Origin: an uncultured Campylobacter sp.
GTDB lineage: Bacteria; Campylobacterota; Campylobacteria; Campylobacterales; Campylobacteraceae
Direction: 5' to 3'
Length of the DNA: 52,844 nt
Assembly (NCBI RefSeq): GCF_938017615.1
Contig: NZ_CALIJA010000203.1
Span: 1-52,844, forward strand
The translations under genes were made by a program, and so were the position numbers. The notes below the pieces were generated by a model. It was not told where the DNA came from, did no database searches, and saw nothing but the letters and a program-made list of their open reading frames with translations. Shown here piece by piece: positions 1 through 8,352 of this stretch (position 1 is the first letter of the stretch; each line of letters starts with the position of its first letter).

Positions 1-741
1 TGCGAAATCCTAATCTGCTAGGATACGAGGGTTTCAAAAAAACTTCTAAACCTATTATCCGATAAATTTAAAATCTCATTTAAAATTTCACAGTTTTACT
101 CGCTGCACACGCACAACGAAGCGGAGTTTTTCGCGGGCTTTGATTCGTCGCTTCTGCGCGAAAAAGCTTGCGCATACGTAAGCGACGCCGGCATGCCCTG
201 CATCAGCGATCCGGGAATTGCGCTCGTAAAATTTGCGCAACGAAGTGGCGTGCCTTACGAGGTGCTTAGCGGCGCAAACGCTCTGCTGCTCGCAGCCGCC
301 GCAAGCGGACTAGTGGAGAAAGAATTTAGCTTTTTAGGCTTTTTAAATAATGACGGCACGCAGCGCAAAGCTCAGATCCTAAATTTAATGCAAAGCCCCT
401 ATCCATGCGTACTTTATGAATCCCCAAAGCGCGTGATAAAGCTAATAGAGCAGATCGTGGGCATCGACGCGCGGCGCAAAATTTTTGCGATTAAGGAAGC
501 TACGAAAAAGTTTGAAACAAAATTTTTAGGTAGCGCCGCAGAAGTTTTGCTGAGCTTAAACGGCGCAAATTTAAACGGCGAATGGTGCGTCGTGATTGAC
601 GGCGCGGGCGAGAAAAGCTTTGAAAAAATCACACAAGAAGATATTCTCTCGCTTGAGATCGCGCCGAAAATAAAAGCGAAACTGCTCTCAAAAATCAGCG
701 GCGAACCCGCCAAAGAAATATATAAAAATTTGATACGCTAA
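1..741 (+). pseudogene. rsmI: RsmI 16S rRNA 2'-O-methyltransferase, 5' end outside window, in-frame amber codon
   Basis: RsmI methylates the 2'-O of C1402 in 16S rRNA using S-adenosylmethionine. Reading frame 1 from base 1 gives recognisable RsmI sequence: CEILIC, then a TAG at 19-21, then DTRVSKKLLNLL, the segment SLHTHNE, and SDAGMPCISDPG, through to KEIYKNLIR before the stop at 739-741. The family has the motif EDTR, so the TAG sits exactly where GAG (Glu) belongs; one G-to-T change explains it. The next in-frame ATG is at 193, which would omit much of the N-terminal SAM-binding domain. The rest of the frame is intact and conserved, so the lesion is recent or a sequence error. The true start lies upstream of the window. 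The identification is sure; the loss of function is an inference. Confidence 0.85.
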
Positions 742-764
742 GTCATATTTTAACCGTTTTTCGC

Positions 765-770
765 TAAAAT
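765..770 (+). promoter_or_regulatory. Predicted -10 box (TAAAAT) for rlmB
   Basis: The sequence GCTAAAAT ends at 770, seven bases before the rlmB ATG at 777. In Campylobacter the sigma-70 -10 box is often preceded by T-rich sequence rather than a clear -35 box, as here. With the usual 6-7 base spacing, transcription would begin at or next to the ATG, so the message may be leaderless. No Shine-Dalgarno sequence is visible before this start. Confidence 0.5.
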
Positions 771-776
771 CCCAAA

Positions 777-1478
777 ATGATTATTTACGGCAAGCAGCTG
801 TTTTTGCACCTTTTAAACCGGCATCCGCAGAAATTTATCCGCATCATCCTTGCTAAGGAGTGCGAGAAAGAAATTTTTAAAAAGATCGCCGCGACCGGCG
901 TAAAGATCGAGCGTGCCGATGCGAAAAAAGCTCAAGCCCTCGCTCGCGGCGGCAATCATCAAGGCTTTTTGGCCGAGGTGGAGGAGTTTAGCTTCGGCGA
1001 TCTTGCTAGCGTCAAAGACGATAAATTCGTACCGATCCTTTATGGGCTTACCGACGTCGGAAACATCGGTGCGATAATGCGTAGCGCCTATGCTTTGGGC
1101 GTGGACAGCGTGATCGTCGTCGCAAATAATCTAAATATGGCGGGCGTAGTGCGCGCAAGCTCGGGCGCGGCGTATGAGCTAAACATCGTTAAGGTCGCAG
1201 ACGGGCTTAGCGTGCTAAATGAGCTTAAACAAAGCGGCTTTGAAATTTATGCCGCGAGTGCGGACGGGACGAACTTTAAGGAGTTAAAGCTCGGCGCGAA
1301 AAGCGCACTCGTAATGGGGAACGAAGAAGAGGGGATACCTGCTAGGGCGCTTAAAAAATGCGACTGCGCGGTATCAATAAAGATGCGCGAAGGCTGGGAC
1401 TCGCTTAACGTAAGCGCGGCATTTGCGATACTATGCGATGGAATTTTAAATGGAAGAAATAGAAGAGAAGTTAAATAA
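777..1478 (+). CDS. rlmB: TrmH/RlmB-family (SpoU) rRNA 2'-O-methyltransferase
   Basis: Predicted 23S rRNA guanosine-2'-O-methyltransferase of the SPOUT (TrmH) superfamily, 233 aa. The N-terminal substrate-binding part is short (MIIYGKQLFLHLL, about residues 1-75). The three SPOUT motifs are visible: GNIGAIMRSAYALG near residues 94-107 (motif 1, with the catalytic Arg), MGNEEEGIP near 179-187 (motif 2), and DSLNVSAA near 207-214 (motif 3). These form the trefoil-knot SAM site. The gene follows rsmI by 35 bp and its end overlaps the next gene by 29 bp, so the two are probably translated together. RlmB is the likeliest assignment; another TrmH-family RNA substrate (tRNA Gm18, for example) cannot be excluded from sequence alone. 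Confidence 0.88.
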   Translation: MIIYGKQLFLHLLNRHPQKFIRIILAKECEKEIFKKIAATGVKIERADAKKAQALARGGNHQGFLAEVEEFSFGDLASVKDDKFVPILYGLTDVGNIGAIMRSAYALGVDSVIVVANNLNMAGVVRASSGAAYELNIVKVADGLSVLNELKQSGFEIYAASADGTNFKELKLGAKSALVMGNEEEGIPARALKKCDCAVSIKMREGWDSLNVSAAFAILCDGILNGRNRREVK

Positions 1479-2469
1479 TACGGACGAGCAGGCGGAACAA
1501 ATCGAGAAGCCGGAGCAAACACAGCAGCCAAAAAGCAGCGATCTAGATAAATTAAAATCTATGGATCTGATAGAGATAGCGCGTACGACGCGCATCGACG
1601 CACAAAATTTAGAATATATCATCAACAAAGACTTCGAAAAACTTGCAAATTTTAACGTGAAGGGCTACATTAAAATTTTAGAGCGTGAGTTCGGGCTGGA
1701 TCTATCGGACTGGCTTAGCGAGTTTGAGGTCGCGAAGGAGAGCTTTGCGCCCGTTAAAAAGGCTAAAGTCGAGCAGGTCTATGGTCAAAGGGTCAGCCCT
1801 AACAAAAGCGGCGGCGGTTGGCTTTTATGGCTGCTTGCAATGGTATTAATCATAGGTGCAATCTTTTATTTCGGACTTTATAAAAGCTTCGGCGAATTTT
1901 TGGGCTCGCTTTTATGGGAACAAAACAAAACCACCTATTCTGACGCTCCGATTGTAAATAATACTCAAAAAAAGCTTGAAAACATCGGTATCGACGTCGT
2001 TTCACACAACGCTACAGATGAAAAATTCGCACTAAAGTCAGATGCCAATGCAGCCGCTGCTGTGGATGAAAATTTAAGCTCGCTAAACGCGCTGGACCGC
2101 TCTATCAGGATCGAGCGCGCGAGTGCCAAAACGGAGGAAAATTCCACCGACGAAAACGCCACGCAAAACAAACCCGCGCCGAGCAAAGATATCGTGCTTA
2201 GCCCGCGCGGTAAGATGTGGATAGGCATTATCGATCTAAAAAGTGGCAAGAAGCGCGAGATGGTCATAAATTCCCCTTACGTCGTCGCTTCGCAAGGAGA
2301 TGAGGAGCTGCTAATCTCTACCGGTCACGGGATGTTTGAGCTCGGTAAAGCCGATGGCAACGTAACTTTCAGCGAAAGAAACACTCAAAAATTTCACGTT
2401 AAAGATGGCAATATCACTAAAATTTCAGCCGATGAGTTTCTGCGCCTAAACAAGGGCAAGAAGTGGTAA
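1450..2469 (+). CDS. Single-pass membrane protein with RodZ-like architecture
   Basis: 339 aa, function not established. Residues 1-30 are acidic and polar. About 37-90 (DLIEIARTTRIDAQNLEYI onward to LDLSDWL) look like a compact helical domain resembling the HTH_25 domain of RodZ. A Gly-rich linker leads to one membrane helix at about 123-145 (WLLWLLAMVLIIGAIFYFG). A low-complexity Asn/Ala/Ser-rich periplasmic linker follows. A C-terminal beta-rich domain (about 250-339) begins MWIGIIDLKSGKKREM, similar in layout to the RodZ periplasmic domain (DUF4115). Cytoplasmic helical domain, membrane helix, disordered linker and beta domain in that order is what RodZ has, so a cell-shape role with MreB is a reasonable inference. 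The rlmB-membrane protein-aminotransferase order is shared with C. jejuni as I recall it. Confidence 0.65.
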   Translation: MEEIEEKLNNTDEQAEQIEKPEQTQQPKSSDLDKLKSMDLIEIARTTRIDAQNLEYIINKDFEKLANFNVKGYIKILEREFGLDLSDWLSEFEVAKESFAPVKKAKVEQVYGQRVSPNKSGGGWLLWLLAMVLIIGAIFYFGLYKSFGEFLGSLLWEQNKTTYSDAPIVNNTQKKLENIGIDVVSHNATDEKFALKSDANAAAAVDENLSSLNALDRSIRIERASAKTEENSTDENATQNKPAPSKDIVLSPRGKMWIGIIDLKSGKKREMVINSPYVVASQGDEELLISTGHGMFELGKADGNVTFSERNTQKFHVKDGNITKISADEFLRLNKGKKW

Positions 2470-2963
2470 AGCTCTCGCTCGTAGGGCTTTTACCGCCACC
2501 GAGAGTAAAATTTTGGCTTTCTGCGGCGAGTGCGACCTAAATTAAACCTAGGAGCGTAAATTTAAAGAGTTTTAAAATGCGCTGCCTTGGATAAAATTTC
2601 AAGTGGTGTATATAAAATTTTAAGCGGTGCGGGCACTTGCGGTAGAGCGCTAAATTTAAGAGGCGTCGTCCACGGCGCCGTGCAAAACGGAAGCTTTGAT
2701 TGTTATCGTTTTGATCGGACGTAAATTTAAACAGCGCCGCAAAGTGTCGCGACGCGATAAATTTAAACGATCAACGCCTCTGCGCCCCTGCGGTTTTAAA
2801 ATTTTAGCGAGGTAAAAGTTTAAATTGCCCGAGCAATATAAAAAGCGCCGCCGCATCGACGCTAAGGCTTGAAATTTTGCCTACGTGCGCACGCACAGAT
2901 CGCGCGTTAAGGCGCTAAATTTTAAATAAAGCTTGAAAATTACTTTAAGATAAGAGGTTTGAG
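2470..2963. other. Gene-free interval rich in RAATTY hexamers
   Basis: 494 bp between the RodZ-like gene and the aminotransferase. I see no ORF with a ribosome-binding site or any recognisable protein; the 66-codon minus-strand reading at 2656-2856 looks random. The stretch holds about ten RAATTY hexamers (mostly TAAATTTA or AAAATTTT) by hand count. C. jejuni has a small periplasmic-protein gene at this place, as I recall, so this may be the scar of a lost gene filled with repeat-like sequence. A candidate ribosome-binding site (TAAGAG) for the aminotransferase lies just before 2964. Confidence 0.6.
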
Positions 2964-4169
2964 ATGTTTGACGAAATTCGTTTTTCAAAAATCGAGCGTT
3001 TGCCCAATTACGTTTTTGCCGAGGTCAATGCCATAAAAATGGCGGCGCGCAGAGCCGGCGAAGATATAATCGATTTTTCGATGGGCAATCCCGACGGCAG
3101 GACGCCGCAGCATATAATCGACAAGCTTTGCGAAAGCGCGCAAAAGGACAAGACGCACGGCTACTCCGTAAGCCAGGGCATCTACAAGCTGCGACTTGCC
3201 TGCGCGAATTGGTACAAGCGTAAATATGGCGTGATCTTGGATCCTGAAAGCGAGATCGTCGCCGTGATGGGCTCTAAAGAGGGCTTCGTGCATTTAACTA
3301 GCGCGATCGTAAATCCGGGCGATGTCGCAGTGGTGCCCGATCCTGCGTATCCGATACATACTCAAGCTTTCATCATCGCGGGCGGCAACGTCGTTAAAAT
3401 CCCGCTTGCCTATGATGAGAATTTAAATTTTAACGAGAATAAATTTTTCATCGATCTGCAAAAAACCTTCGACGAGAGCATTCCGCGCCCAAAATACGTC
3501 GTCGTAAATTTCCCGCACAACCCCACCACCGTCGTCGTGCAAAAGAGCTTTTACGAGCGGCTCGTGGCAATGGCGCGGCAGGAGCGGTTTTATATTATCA
3601 GCGATATCGCTTACGCAGAGATCGCTTTTGATGATTACAAAACGCCGTCCATTTTTGAGGTTCAGGGTGCGAAGGATGTCGCAGTCGAGGCGTACACGCT
3701 CTCTAAAAGCTACAATATGGCGGGCTGGCGCGTGGGTTTTGTTAGCGGTAACAAAAAGCTCGTCGCCGCGCTTAAAAAGATCAAATCTTGGTTTGATTAC
3801 GGTATGTTTACGCCGATACAAGTAGCCGCCACGATCGCGCTGGACGGGCCGCAAGAGTGCGTAGAGGAGATCCGCGCGAGCTATGAGAAGCGTAGGAATT
3901 TTTTGATCGATGCTTTTGCGGACGCGGGCTGGGTGATCGCTAAACCTAGCGCGTCGATGTTTGCGTGGGCGAAATTGCCGCCAGCGGCGGCTCATCTAAG
4001 AAGCATGGAGTTTTCCAAGCAGCTTCTTACCAAGGCGCGCGTCGCCGTAAGTCCCGGCGTGGGCTTTGGCGCGGCGGGAGACGATTATGTACGGATCGCT
4101 TTTATCGAAAACGAAAACAGGATCCGCCAGGCCGCTAGAAATATAAAAAAATATTTGAAAGAGATTTGA
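2964..4169 (+). CDS. PLP-dependent class I/II aminotransferase (AlaC-like)
   Basis: 401-aa fold-type I aminotransferase. The pyridoxal-phosphate lysine is K248 in TLSKSYNMAGWRVGF. Other family marks are FSMGNPDGRTP (substrate loop), NFPHNPTT (cofactor-binding Asn), SDIAYAEIAF (Asp to the PLP ring nitrogen) and YVRIAFIENENRIRQA with the carboxylate-binding Arg. The closest functional group is the AlaC/LL-DAP aminotransferase branch, so glutamate-pyruvate aminotransferase is likely; the exact amino donor is not readable. The stop (4167-4169) overlaps the hom ATG (4169), suggesting translational coupling and a shared amino-acid metabolism role. Confidence 0.88.
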   Translation: MFDEIRFSKIERLPNYVFAEVNAIKMAARRAGEDIIDFSMGNPDGRTPQHIIDKLCESAQKDKTHGYSVSQGIYKLRLACANWYKRKYGVILDPESEIVAVMGSKEGFVHLTSAIVNPGDVAVVPDPAYPIHTQAFIIAGGNVVKIPLAYDENLNFNENKFFIDLQKTFDESIPRPKYVVVNFPHNPTTVVVQKSFYERLVAMARQERFYIISDIAYAEIAFDDYKTPSIFEVQGAKDVAVEAYTLSKSYNMAGWRVGFVSGNKKLVAALKKIKSWFDYGMFTPIQVAATIALDGPQECVEEIRASYEKRRNFLIDAFADAGWVIAKPSASMFAWAKLPPAAAHLRSMEFSKQLLTKARVAVSPGVGFGAAGDDYVRIAFIENENRIRQAARNIKKYLKEI

Positions 4170-5437
4170 TGAAGGTAGCGATTTTAGGCGTCGGCACCGT
4201 AGGTAGCGAAGTTGCAAACATTTTGATCAAAAACAAAGACATCATCCTTGCGCGCGCGGGCGTTAGCATAGAGCCCGTAATCGGGCTCGTGCGCGATACG
4301 AGCAAAAAAAGAGGCGTGCAAATTCCGCTTAGCAGCGACGTGCAAAGTATCATCGAGCGCGATGACATCGACGTTTTTGTAGAGCTTATGGGCGGGGTAG
4401 AAAAACCCTATGAGATCGTAAGTGAAATTTTAAAGCGCAAAAAGGCGGTCGTCACCGCAAATAAGGCGCTTTTGGCTTATCATCGCTACAAGCTCCAGGC
4501 TTTGGCGGGCGATACGCCTTTTGGCTTTGAGGCGAGCGTAGCGGGCGGAATTCCGATCATCAAAACCCTGCGCGAGGGACTAAGCGCCAATCGTATCGAA
4601 AAAATAATCGGCATCGTAAACGGCACGAGCAACTTCATCCTTACGAATATGATGCAAAAAAATGAGAAATTTGAGGACGCGCTAAAGCGAGCTCAAGAGC
4701 TCGGATACGCCGAAGCCGATCCTAGCTTCGACATCGGCGGATTCGACGCGGCGCACAAGCTTTTGATTTTAGCTAGCATCGCATACGGCGTGCACGGAGA
4801 TCCGGAAGATATCCTAATCGAGGGGATCGAGGAGATCACGCAGGAGGATATATATTTCGCGCGCGAATTTGATTTCATAATCAAGCTGCTTGCGGTGGCT
4901 AAGCGCGCGTGCGACAACAAAGTCGAGCTGCGCGTCCATCCTGCGCTCATTTCAAAGGATCAAATGCTCTCAAAAGTCGATGGCGTAATGAACGGCGTGA
5001 GCATCTACGGAGACTGCGTCGGCGAGAGTATGTATTACGGCCCTGGCGCGGGCGGAAGCGCTACGGCAAGCGCGGTTATAAGCGATCTCATCGACATCGC
5101 GCGCGATAACAAAAACCCGATGCTCGGCTATAAAATTTTGCCTAGTGAAAATTTTATGCAAATTCTGCCAAGCGAGCAGATCCGCACGAAGTATTATTTC
5201 AGGCTACGCGTGCGCGATGAGAAGGGCGTGCTTGCGAAGCTTACGAACATTATGAGTTTAAACGATCTTTCGATCGACAGCTTTTTGCAAAAGCCGAAGC
5301 TCAAAACGGACGAGGAAGTGACGCTGTTTTTCACGACGCATACATGCTGCGAGAAGGACATAAAGCGCGCTATAAGCGTGATTAGCGGCGAAAATTTCAT
5401 CACGCAAAAGCCTTTTATGATCAGGATAGAAAGTTAG
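4169..5437 (+). CDS. hom: Homoserine dehydrogenase with C-terminal ACT domain
   Basis: 422 aa. It catalyses NAD(P)H-dependent reduction of aspartate semialdehyde to homoserine, the branch to Thr, Met and Ile. The N-terminal Rossmann motif is GVGTVGSEVA. The catalytic domain has VVTANKALLA, GIVNGTSNFIL and YAEADPSFDIGGFDAAHKL. A C-terminal ACT domain (about 345-422, RLRVRDEKGVLAKLTNIM onward) indicates allosteric control by an end product, usually threonine. I chose ATG 4169 over the in-frame TTG at 4166 because it forms a TGATG overlap with the upstream stop. The yraN remnant starts one base after its stop. Confidence 0.95.
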   Translation: MKVAILGVGTVGSEVANILIKNKDIILARAGVSIEPVIGLVRDTSKKRGVQIPLSSDVQSIIERDDIDVFVELMGGVEKPYEIVSEILKRKKAVVTANKALLAYHRYKLQALAGDTPFGFEASVAGGIPIIKTLREGLSANRIEKIIGIVNGTSNFILTNMMQKNEKFEDALKRAQELGYAEADPSFDIGGFDAAHKLLILASIAYGVHGDPEDILIEGIEEITQEDIYFAREFDFIIKLLAVAKRACDNKVELRVHPALISKDQMLSKVDGVMNGVSIYGDCVGESMYYGPGAGGSATASAVISDLIDIARDNKNPMLGYKILPSENFMQILPSEQIRTKYYFRLRVRDEKGVLAKLTNIMSLNDLSIDSFLQKPKLKTDEEVTLFFTTHTCCEKDIKRAISVISGENFITQKPFMIRIES

Positions 5438-5438
5438 C

Positions 5439-5782
5439 TTGAGCTTAAAAGAATATCTTTTCGGCTTTGCCTGCGAGGACCGTGCGGCGGAATTTTTACG
5501 CGGCGAAGGGTTTGAAATTTTAAAGCGAAATTTCCGCTGCCGCTTCGGCGAGATCGACATCGTCGCGCGCAAAGACGGGATTTTGCACTTCGTAGAAGTA
5601 AAGTAAAGGCCACGAGCGGCGATTATGACGCCGCAGAGCGCGTGACGGGCGCTAAGATGGCTAAAATTTTAAAGGCGGCGGAATTTTATCTGATGAGCTG
5701 CGATACGGACGAGCCGTGGCAGATCGACGTCGTGGAAGTTTATCCAAAGCAGATAAAATTTATCGCCAACATATCTTTTTAA
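5439..5782 (+). pseudogene. yraN: YraN-family (UPF0102) nuclease-fold protein, broken by a 5-bp tandem duplication
   Basis: Starting at TTG 5439 the frame reads MSLKEYLFGFACEDRAAEFL, then KRNFRCRFGEIDIVARKDG and FVEVK, which is clear YraN with its PD-(D/E)XK-like EID...FVEVK core. Then TAA at 5604-5606 stops it. The bases TAAAG occur twice in tandem (5599-5603 and 5604-5608). Removing one copy restores FVEVK-ATSGDYDAAERVTG and continues in frame to IKFIANISF and a TAA at 5780-5782. The downstream half is therefore complete but out of frame. The protein is about 113 aa when restored, the normal family size. YraN function is poorly defined. The lesion is either slipped-strand mutation or an assembly error. 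Confidence 0.88.
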
Positions 5783-5806
5783 ATTAGAATTTTTAAGATA
5801 ATGAAC

Positions 5807-5812
5807 TATAAT
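5807..5812 (+). promoter_or_regulatory. Predicted -10 box (TATAAT) for trxA
   Basis: A perfect TATAAT lies 29 bp before the trxA ATG at 5842. A strong ribosome-binding site (AAGGAG, 5831-5836) follows, giving a leader of about 24 nt. This supports trxA having its own promoter rather than depending on the hom-yraN transcript. Confidence 0.65.
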
Positions 5813-5841
5813 CCGCGGAATTTTAACACAAGGAGAACATT

Positions 5842-6156
5842 ATGGGAAAGTATATAGAGCTTACTTCGGAGAATTTCGACGTTATTAAAGAGGGTGTCGC
5901 GCTAGTCGATTTTTGGGCACCTTGGTGCGGGCCGTGCCGTATGATCGCCCCGATCATCGAGGAGCTTGCGAACGATTACGAGGGCAAGGCTAAAATTTGC
6001 AAAGTAAATACCGACGAAGCGCAGGATCTTGCGGTGCAATTCGGCGTCCGCTCGATCCCTACGATTCTATTTTTCAAAGACGGCGAGCTAAAAGCTCAGC
6101 TCATCGGCGCGCAATCTAAGCAGATCATAGCCGACAAACTAAACTCGCTTCTGTAA
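5842..6156 (+). CDS. trxA: Thioredoxin
   Basis: 104-aa cytoplasmic disulfide reductase. The active site W28-C29-G30-P31-C32 is intact, as are the buried Asp in VDFWAPW, the cis-proline in SIPTILFF and the C-terminal Gly in LIGAQ. It reduces ribonucleotide reductase, peroxiredoxins and other partners and is itself reduced by TrxB. The length is typical. It has its own promoter and a hairpin terminator right after the stop, with trxB following 110 bp downstream under separate signals. Confidence 0.97.
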   Translation: MGKYIELTSENFDVIKEGVALVDFWAPWCGPCRMIAPIIEELANDYEGKAKICKVNTDEAQDLAVQFGVRSIPTILFFKDGELKAQLIGAQSKQIIADKLNSLL

Positions 6157-6162
6157 ATTTCA

Positions 6163-6187
6163 AAAGGGCGGCTTTCGCCCTTTCTTC
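6163..6187 (+). terminator. Hairpin terminator after trxA
   Basis: AAAGGGCG (6163-6170), loop GCTTT, CGCCCTTT (6176-6183): an 8-bp perfect stem starting seven bases after the trxA stop, followed by a pyrimidine run (CTTCTTC) rather than pure T. A probable intrinsic terminator. Confidence 0.7.
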
Positions 6188-6266
6188 TTCCACTCATCGT
6201 TTTATTAACTAAATTCGTAAATTTAACGCTCGCGACTTTACTTAATAAAATAATTAAGGAGAAAAA

Positions 6267-7211
6267 ATGTTAGATTTAGCAATTATCGGCGGCGGTCCTG
6301 CGGGGCTAGCGGCGGGGCTTTATGCTACAAGAGGCGGTTTAAAGGACGTCGTGATGTTTGAGATGGGGATGCCCGGCGGGCAGATCACTTCAAGCTCCGA
6401 GATGGAAAACTACCCCGGCGTCGCCGCAGTAACCGACGGGATGAGCTTTATGGCGCCTTGGCAGGAGCAGTGCTTCCGCTTTGGCTTAAAGCATGAGATG
6501 GTGCGCGTGCTGCGCGTCGCAAAAGACGGCGACGGAAATTTTACGATCTATCTCGAGGGCGATCAAACACGACGCGCGCGTGCCGTTATCGTCGCTACGG
6601 GCTCTACTCCGCGCCGCGCGGGGATCGAGGGCGAGGATGAGTTTTTCGGTCGCGGCGTCAGTACCTGCGCGACCTGCGACGGGTTTTTTTACAAGGGCAA
6701 AGAGGTTGCCGTCCTCGGCGGCGGCGATACTGCGCTAGAAGAAGCGCTGTATCTAGCCAAAATCTGCTCCAAAGTCTATCTGATCCACCGCAGGGATGAA
6801 TTTCGCGCTGCGCCTTCGACCGTGCAAAAGGTGCGCGAAAGTGAGAATATCGAGCTCATCACAAACGCGCTCGTAGAACAGATCAAGGGCGATGCAAGCG
6901 GCGTAACGGGCGTCGTAGTCAAAGACAAAACAAGCGGCGCCGCGCGCGAACTGCAGCTGCCTGGGATCTTCGTATTCGTGGGGCTTGACGTGCGAAACGA
7001 GGTGCTAAAAGACGAAAGCGGTAAGTTCATCTGCGATGTCACGCCCGGCGGGCAGGTCGCGGTAAATTTAAAGATGCAAACAAGCGTACACGGGCTATTT
7101 GCAGCGGGCGATATGAGGCAGGATGCGCCTAAGCAGGTCGTTTGCGCGGCAGGTGACGGCGCGGTTGCTGCACTTAGCGCGATCGCGTATCTACAAGGAT
7201 ACGATAAATAA
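6267..7211 (+). CDS. trxB: Thioredoxin reductase
   Basis: 314-aa NADPH-dependent flavoenzyme that reduces TrxA. It shows the FAD Rossmann motif GGGPAGLAAGLYATRGG near the N-terminus, the redox pair C134-A-T-C137 in STCATCDGFF, the NADPH motif GGGDTALEEALYLA with HRRDEFRA, and the C-terminal FAD motif GLFAAGDMR. The length is normal for the low-molecular-weight bacterial type. AAGGAG precedes the ATG by 7 bp. A strong GC hairpin with a T tract lies downstream. Confidence 0.97.
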   Translation: MLDLAIIGGGPAGLAAGLYATRGGLKDVVMFEMGMPGGQITSSSEMENYPGVAAVTDGMSFMAPWQEQCFRFGLKHEMVRVLRVAKDGDGNFTIYLEGDQTRRARAVIVATGSTPRRAGIEGEDEFFGRGVSTCATCDGFFYKGKEVAVLGGGDTALEEALYLAKICSKVYLIHRRDEFRAAPSTVQKVRESENIELITNALVEQIKGDASGVTGVVVKDKTSGAARELQLPGIFVFVGLDVRNEVLKDESGKFICDVTPGGQVAVNLKMQTSVHGLFAAGDMRQDAPKQVVCAAGDGAVAALSAIAYLQGYDK

Positions 7212-7237
7212 ACCTATCTTCGGAGCAAAATTTCACG

Positions 7238-7272
7238 GCGCGGCATGCGAAATTGCTTCCGCCGCGCTTTTT
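7238..7272 (+). terminator. Intrinsic terminator after trxB
   Basis: GCGCGGC (7238-7244) pairs with GCCGCGC (7261-7267), followed directly by TTTTT (7268-7272). It sits 27 bp after the trxB stop. Confidence 0.78.
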
Positions 7273-7431
7273 AAATTTAAAAGCCCGCGTCAAATTTGAA
7301 TGAAATAATGAAATTTTGACGCAAGGCGGCTCAAATTTAAAATTTCGTCAAATTGAGCCGCAAAATAATGCTATCGTCTTTTGCGGAAACGCTTCCGAGC
7401 CGAAACGTCTTTTAAAAATTCAGATAAAATT

Positions 7432-8211
7432 TTATTGTCTTTCGTAGAAAGTTGCAAGGGCGTCTTCCGCCGTTTTTCTATTATTAAATGCCGATCTTAT
7501 CTTAATAACATCATCAATTATATCTTTAGTCACTATAAATTTATCCGATAAACTTACGCTCTTATCGGCATTCACGATAAAATTTAATTCGATCGCAGCC
7601 TGTGGCGGCAGCTCTGCTGCCCTTCCAAGCTGTAGCCTTATTTGGCTAGGCGTTAGCTGCGAATAATAAGCGACGTCTTCTAATGAATCAATAATATTAC
7701 TCATATAAATCGCAGAAGTTTTTGGTTCACCATCCTTTAGTATTTCATCTTTTAATTTATCGTCGCAATCAACTGGCTTTTTTTGAAATGAGTAATCTAT
7801 TTTGCCTCTGTCTTTGAGCTCCTCTTGAAATTTCGTCTCATTTATTTTGCAATGTTCATTTGCCAATTTAAGTAAACGCTGTTGTTTATCATCAGATTTA
7901 TCTTTATAGAAAAGCACGGCACCTCTTAAAGACGTGTTTAGCATAGCCTCTTTATATTTTTTGTTAAAGGCATCTACATCGACCTTTACTTTCTCCATAT
8001 CCACGTCGCAGACCATCTTAACCGTCTTTAATCCGCCGTTTTCCTCTTTGCTCCACGTGATATTTTTGCAGATTTTCGAACCCTCGATCGCCGTACCGAT
8101 ATTCATCGATTTGAAATCCGGCAGGGTGTAGTTTTTCACAAGCCCCACATCGTCATCGCCGCATCCTGCAAAAATAAATGCCGCAAGCGCAGCACCTAAC
8201 GTATATTTCAT
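7432..8211 (-). CDS. Predicted lipoprotein of unknown function
   Basis: 259 aa; family not recognised. The start at 8211 is chosen because GGAG stands 6-7 bases upstream and the protein then opens with a short signal sequence ending in IFAGC, a plausible lipobox (Cys followed by GDDD). An in-frame start further upstream (8268) adds an unlikely 19-residue leader. The mature part has several cysteines (SKICKN, KMVCDVD, HCKINE, PVDCDDK), mostly charged alpha-helix-like sequence, and a segment LTPSQIRLQLGRAAELPPQ. It is probably anchored in the periplasm. It is followed on the minus strand by nothing and preceded by the tRNA-Sec gene. No function is proposed. Confidence 0.75.
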   Translation of the reverse strand: MKYTLGAALAAFIFAGCGDDDVGLVKNYTLPDFKSMNIGTAIEGSKICKNITWSKEENGGLKTVKMVCDVDMEKVKVDVDAFNKKYKEAMLNTSLRGAVLFYKDKSDDKQQRLLKLANEHCKINETKFQEELKDRGKIDYSFQKKPVDCDDKLKDEILKDGEPKTSAIYMSNIIDSLEDVAYYSQLTPSQIRLQLGRAAELPPQAAIELNFIVNADKSVSLSDKFIVTKDIIDDVIKIRSAFNNRKTAEDALATFYERQ

Positions 8212-8352
8212 CTTCGCTCCTTTGAGATAAATTTTAAAAATAGTGCTACCCCCTCCCCGCTTAAACATGTATAAATTTAGAGCTGAAATTTGAGATAAAT
8301 TTAGGGAGCGTTAGAGATCGAGAATGCAAAAGTGAAATTTAATGAAAGAATT

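Noticed and set aside
19..21. Stop-codon read-through or recoding at the rsmI TAG
   Set aside because: The codon is TAG, not TGA, so the tRNA-Sec in this window is irrelevant, and no suppressor or pyrrolysine system is suggested.
3423..3995. 190-codon minus-strand ORF opposite the aminotransferase gene
   Set aside because: Complement of a conserved enzyme gene with high GC third positions; no ribosome-binding site and no recognisable domain.
5599..5608. Programmed frameshifting in yraN
   Set aside because: There is no slippery heptamer or downstream stimulator; the break is an exact 5-bp duplication, so mutation or sequence error explains it.
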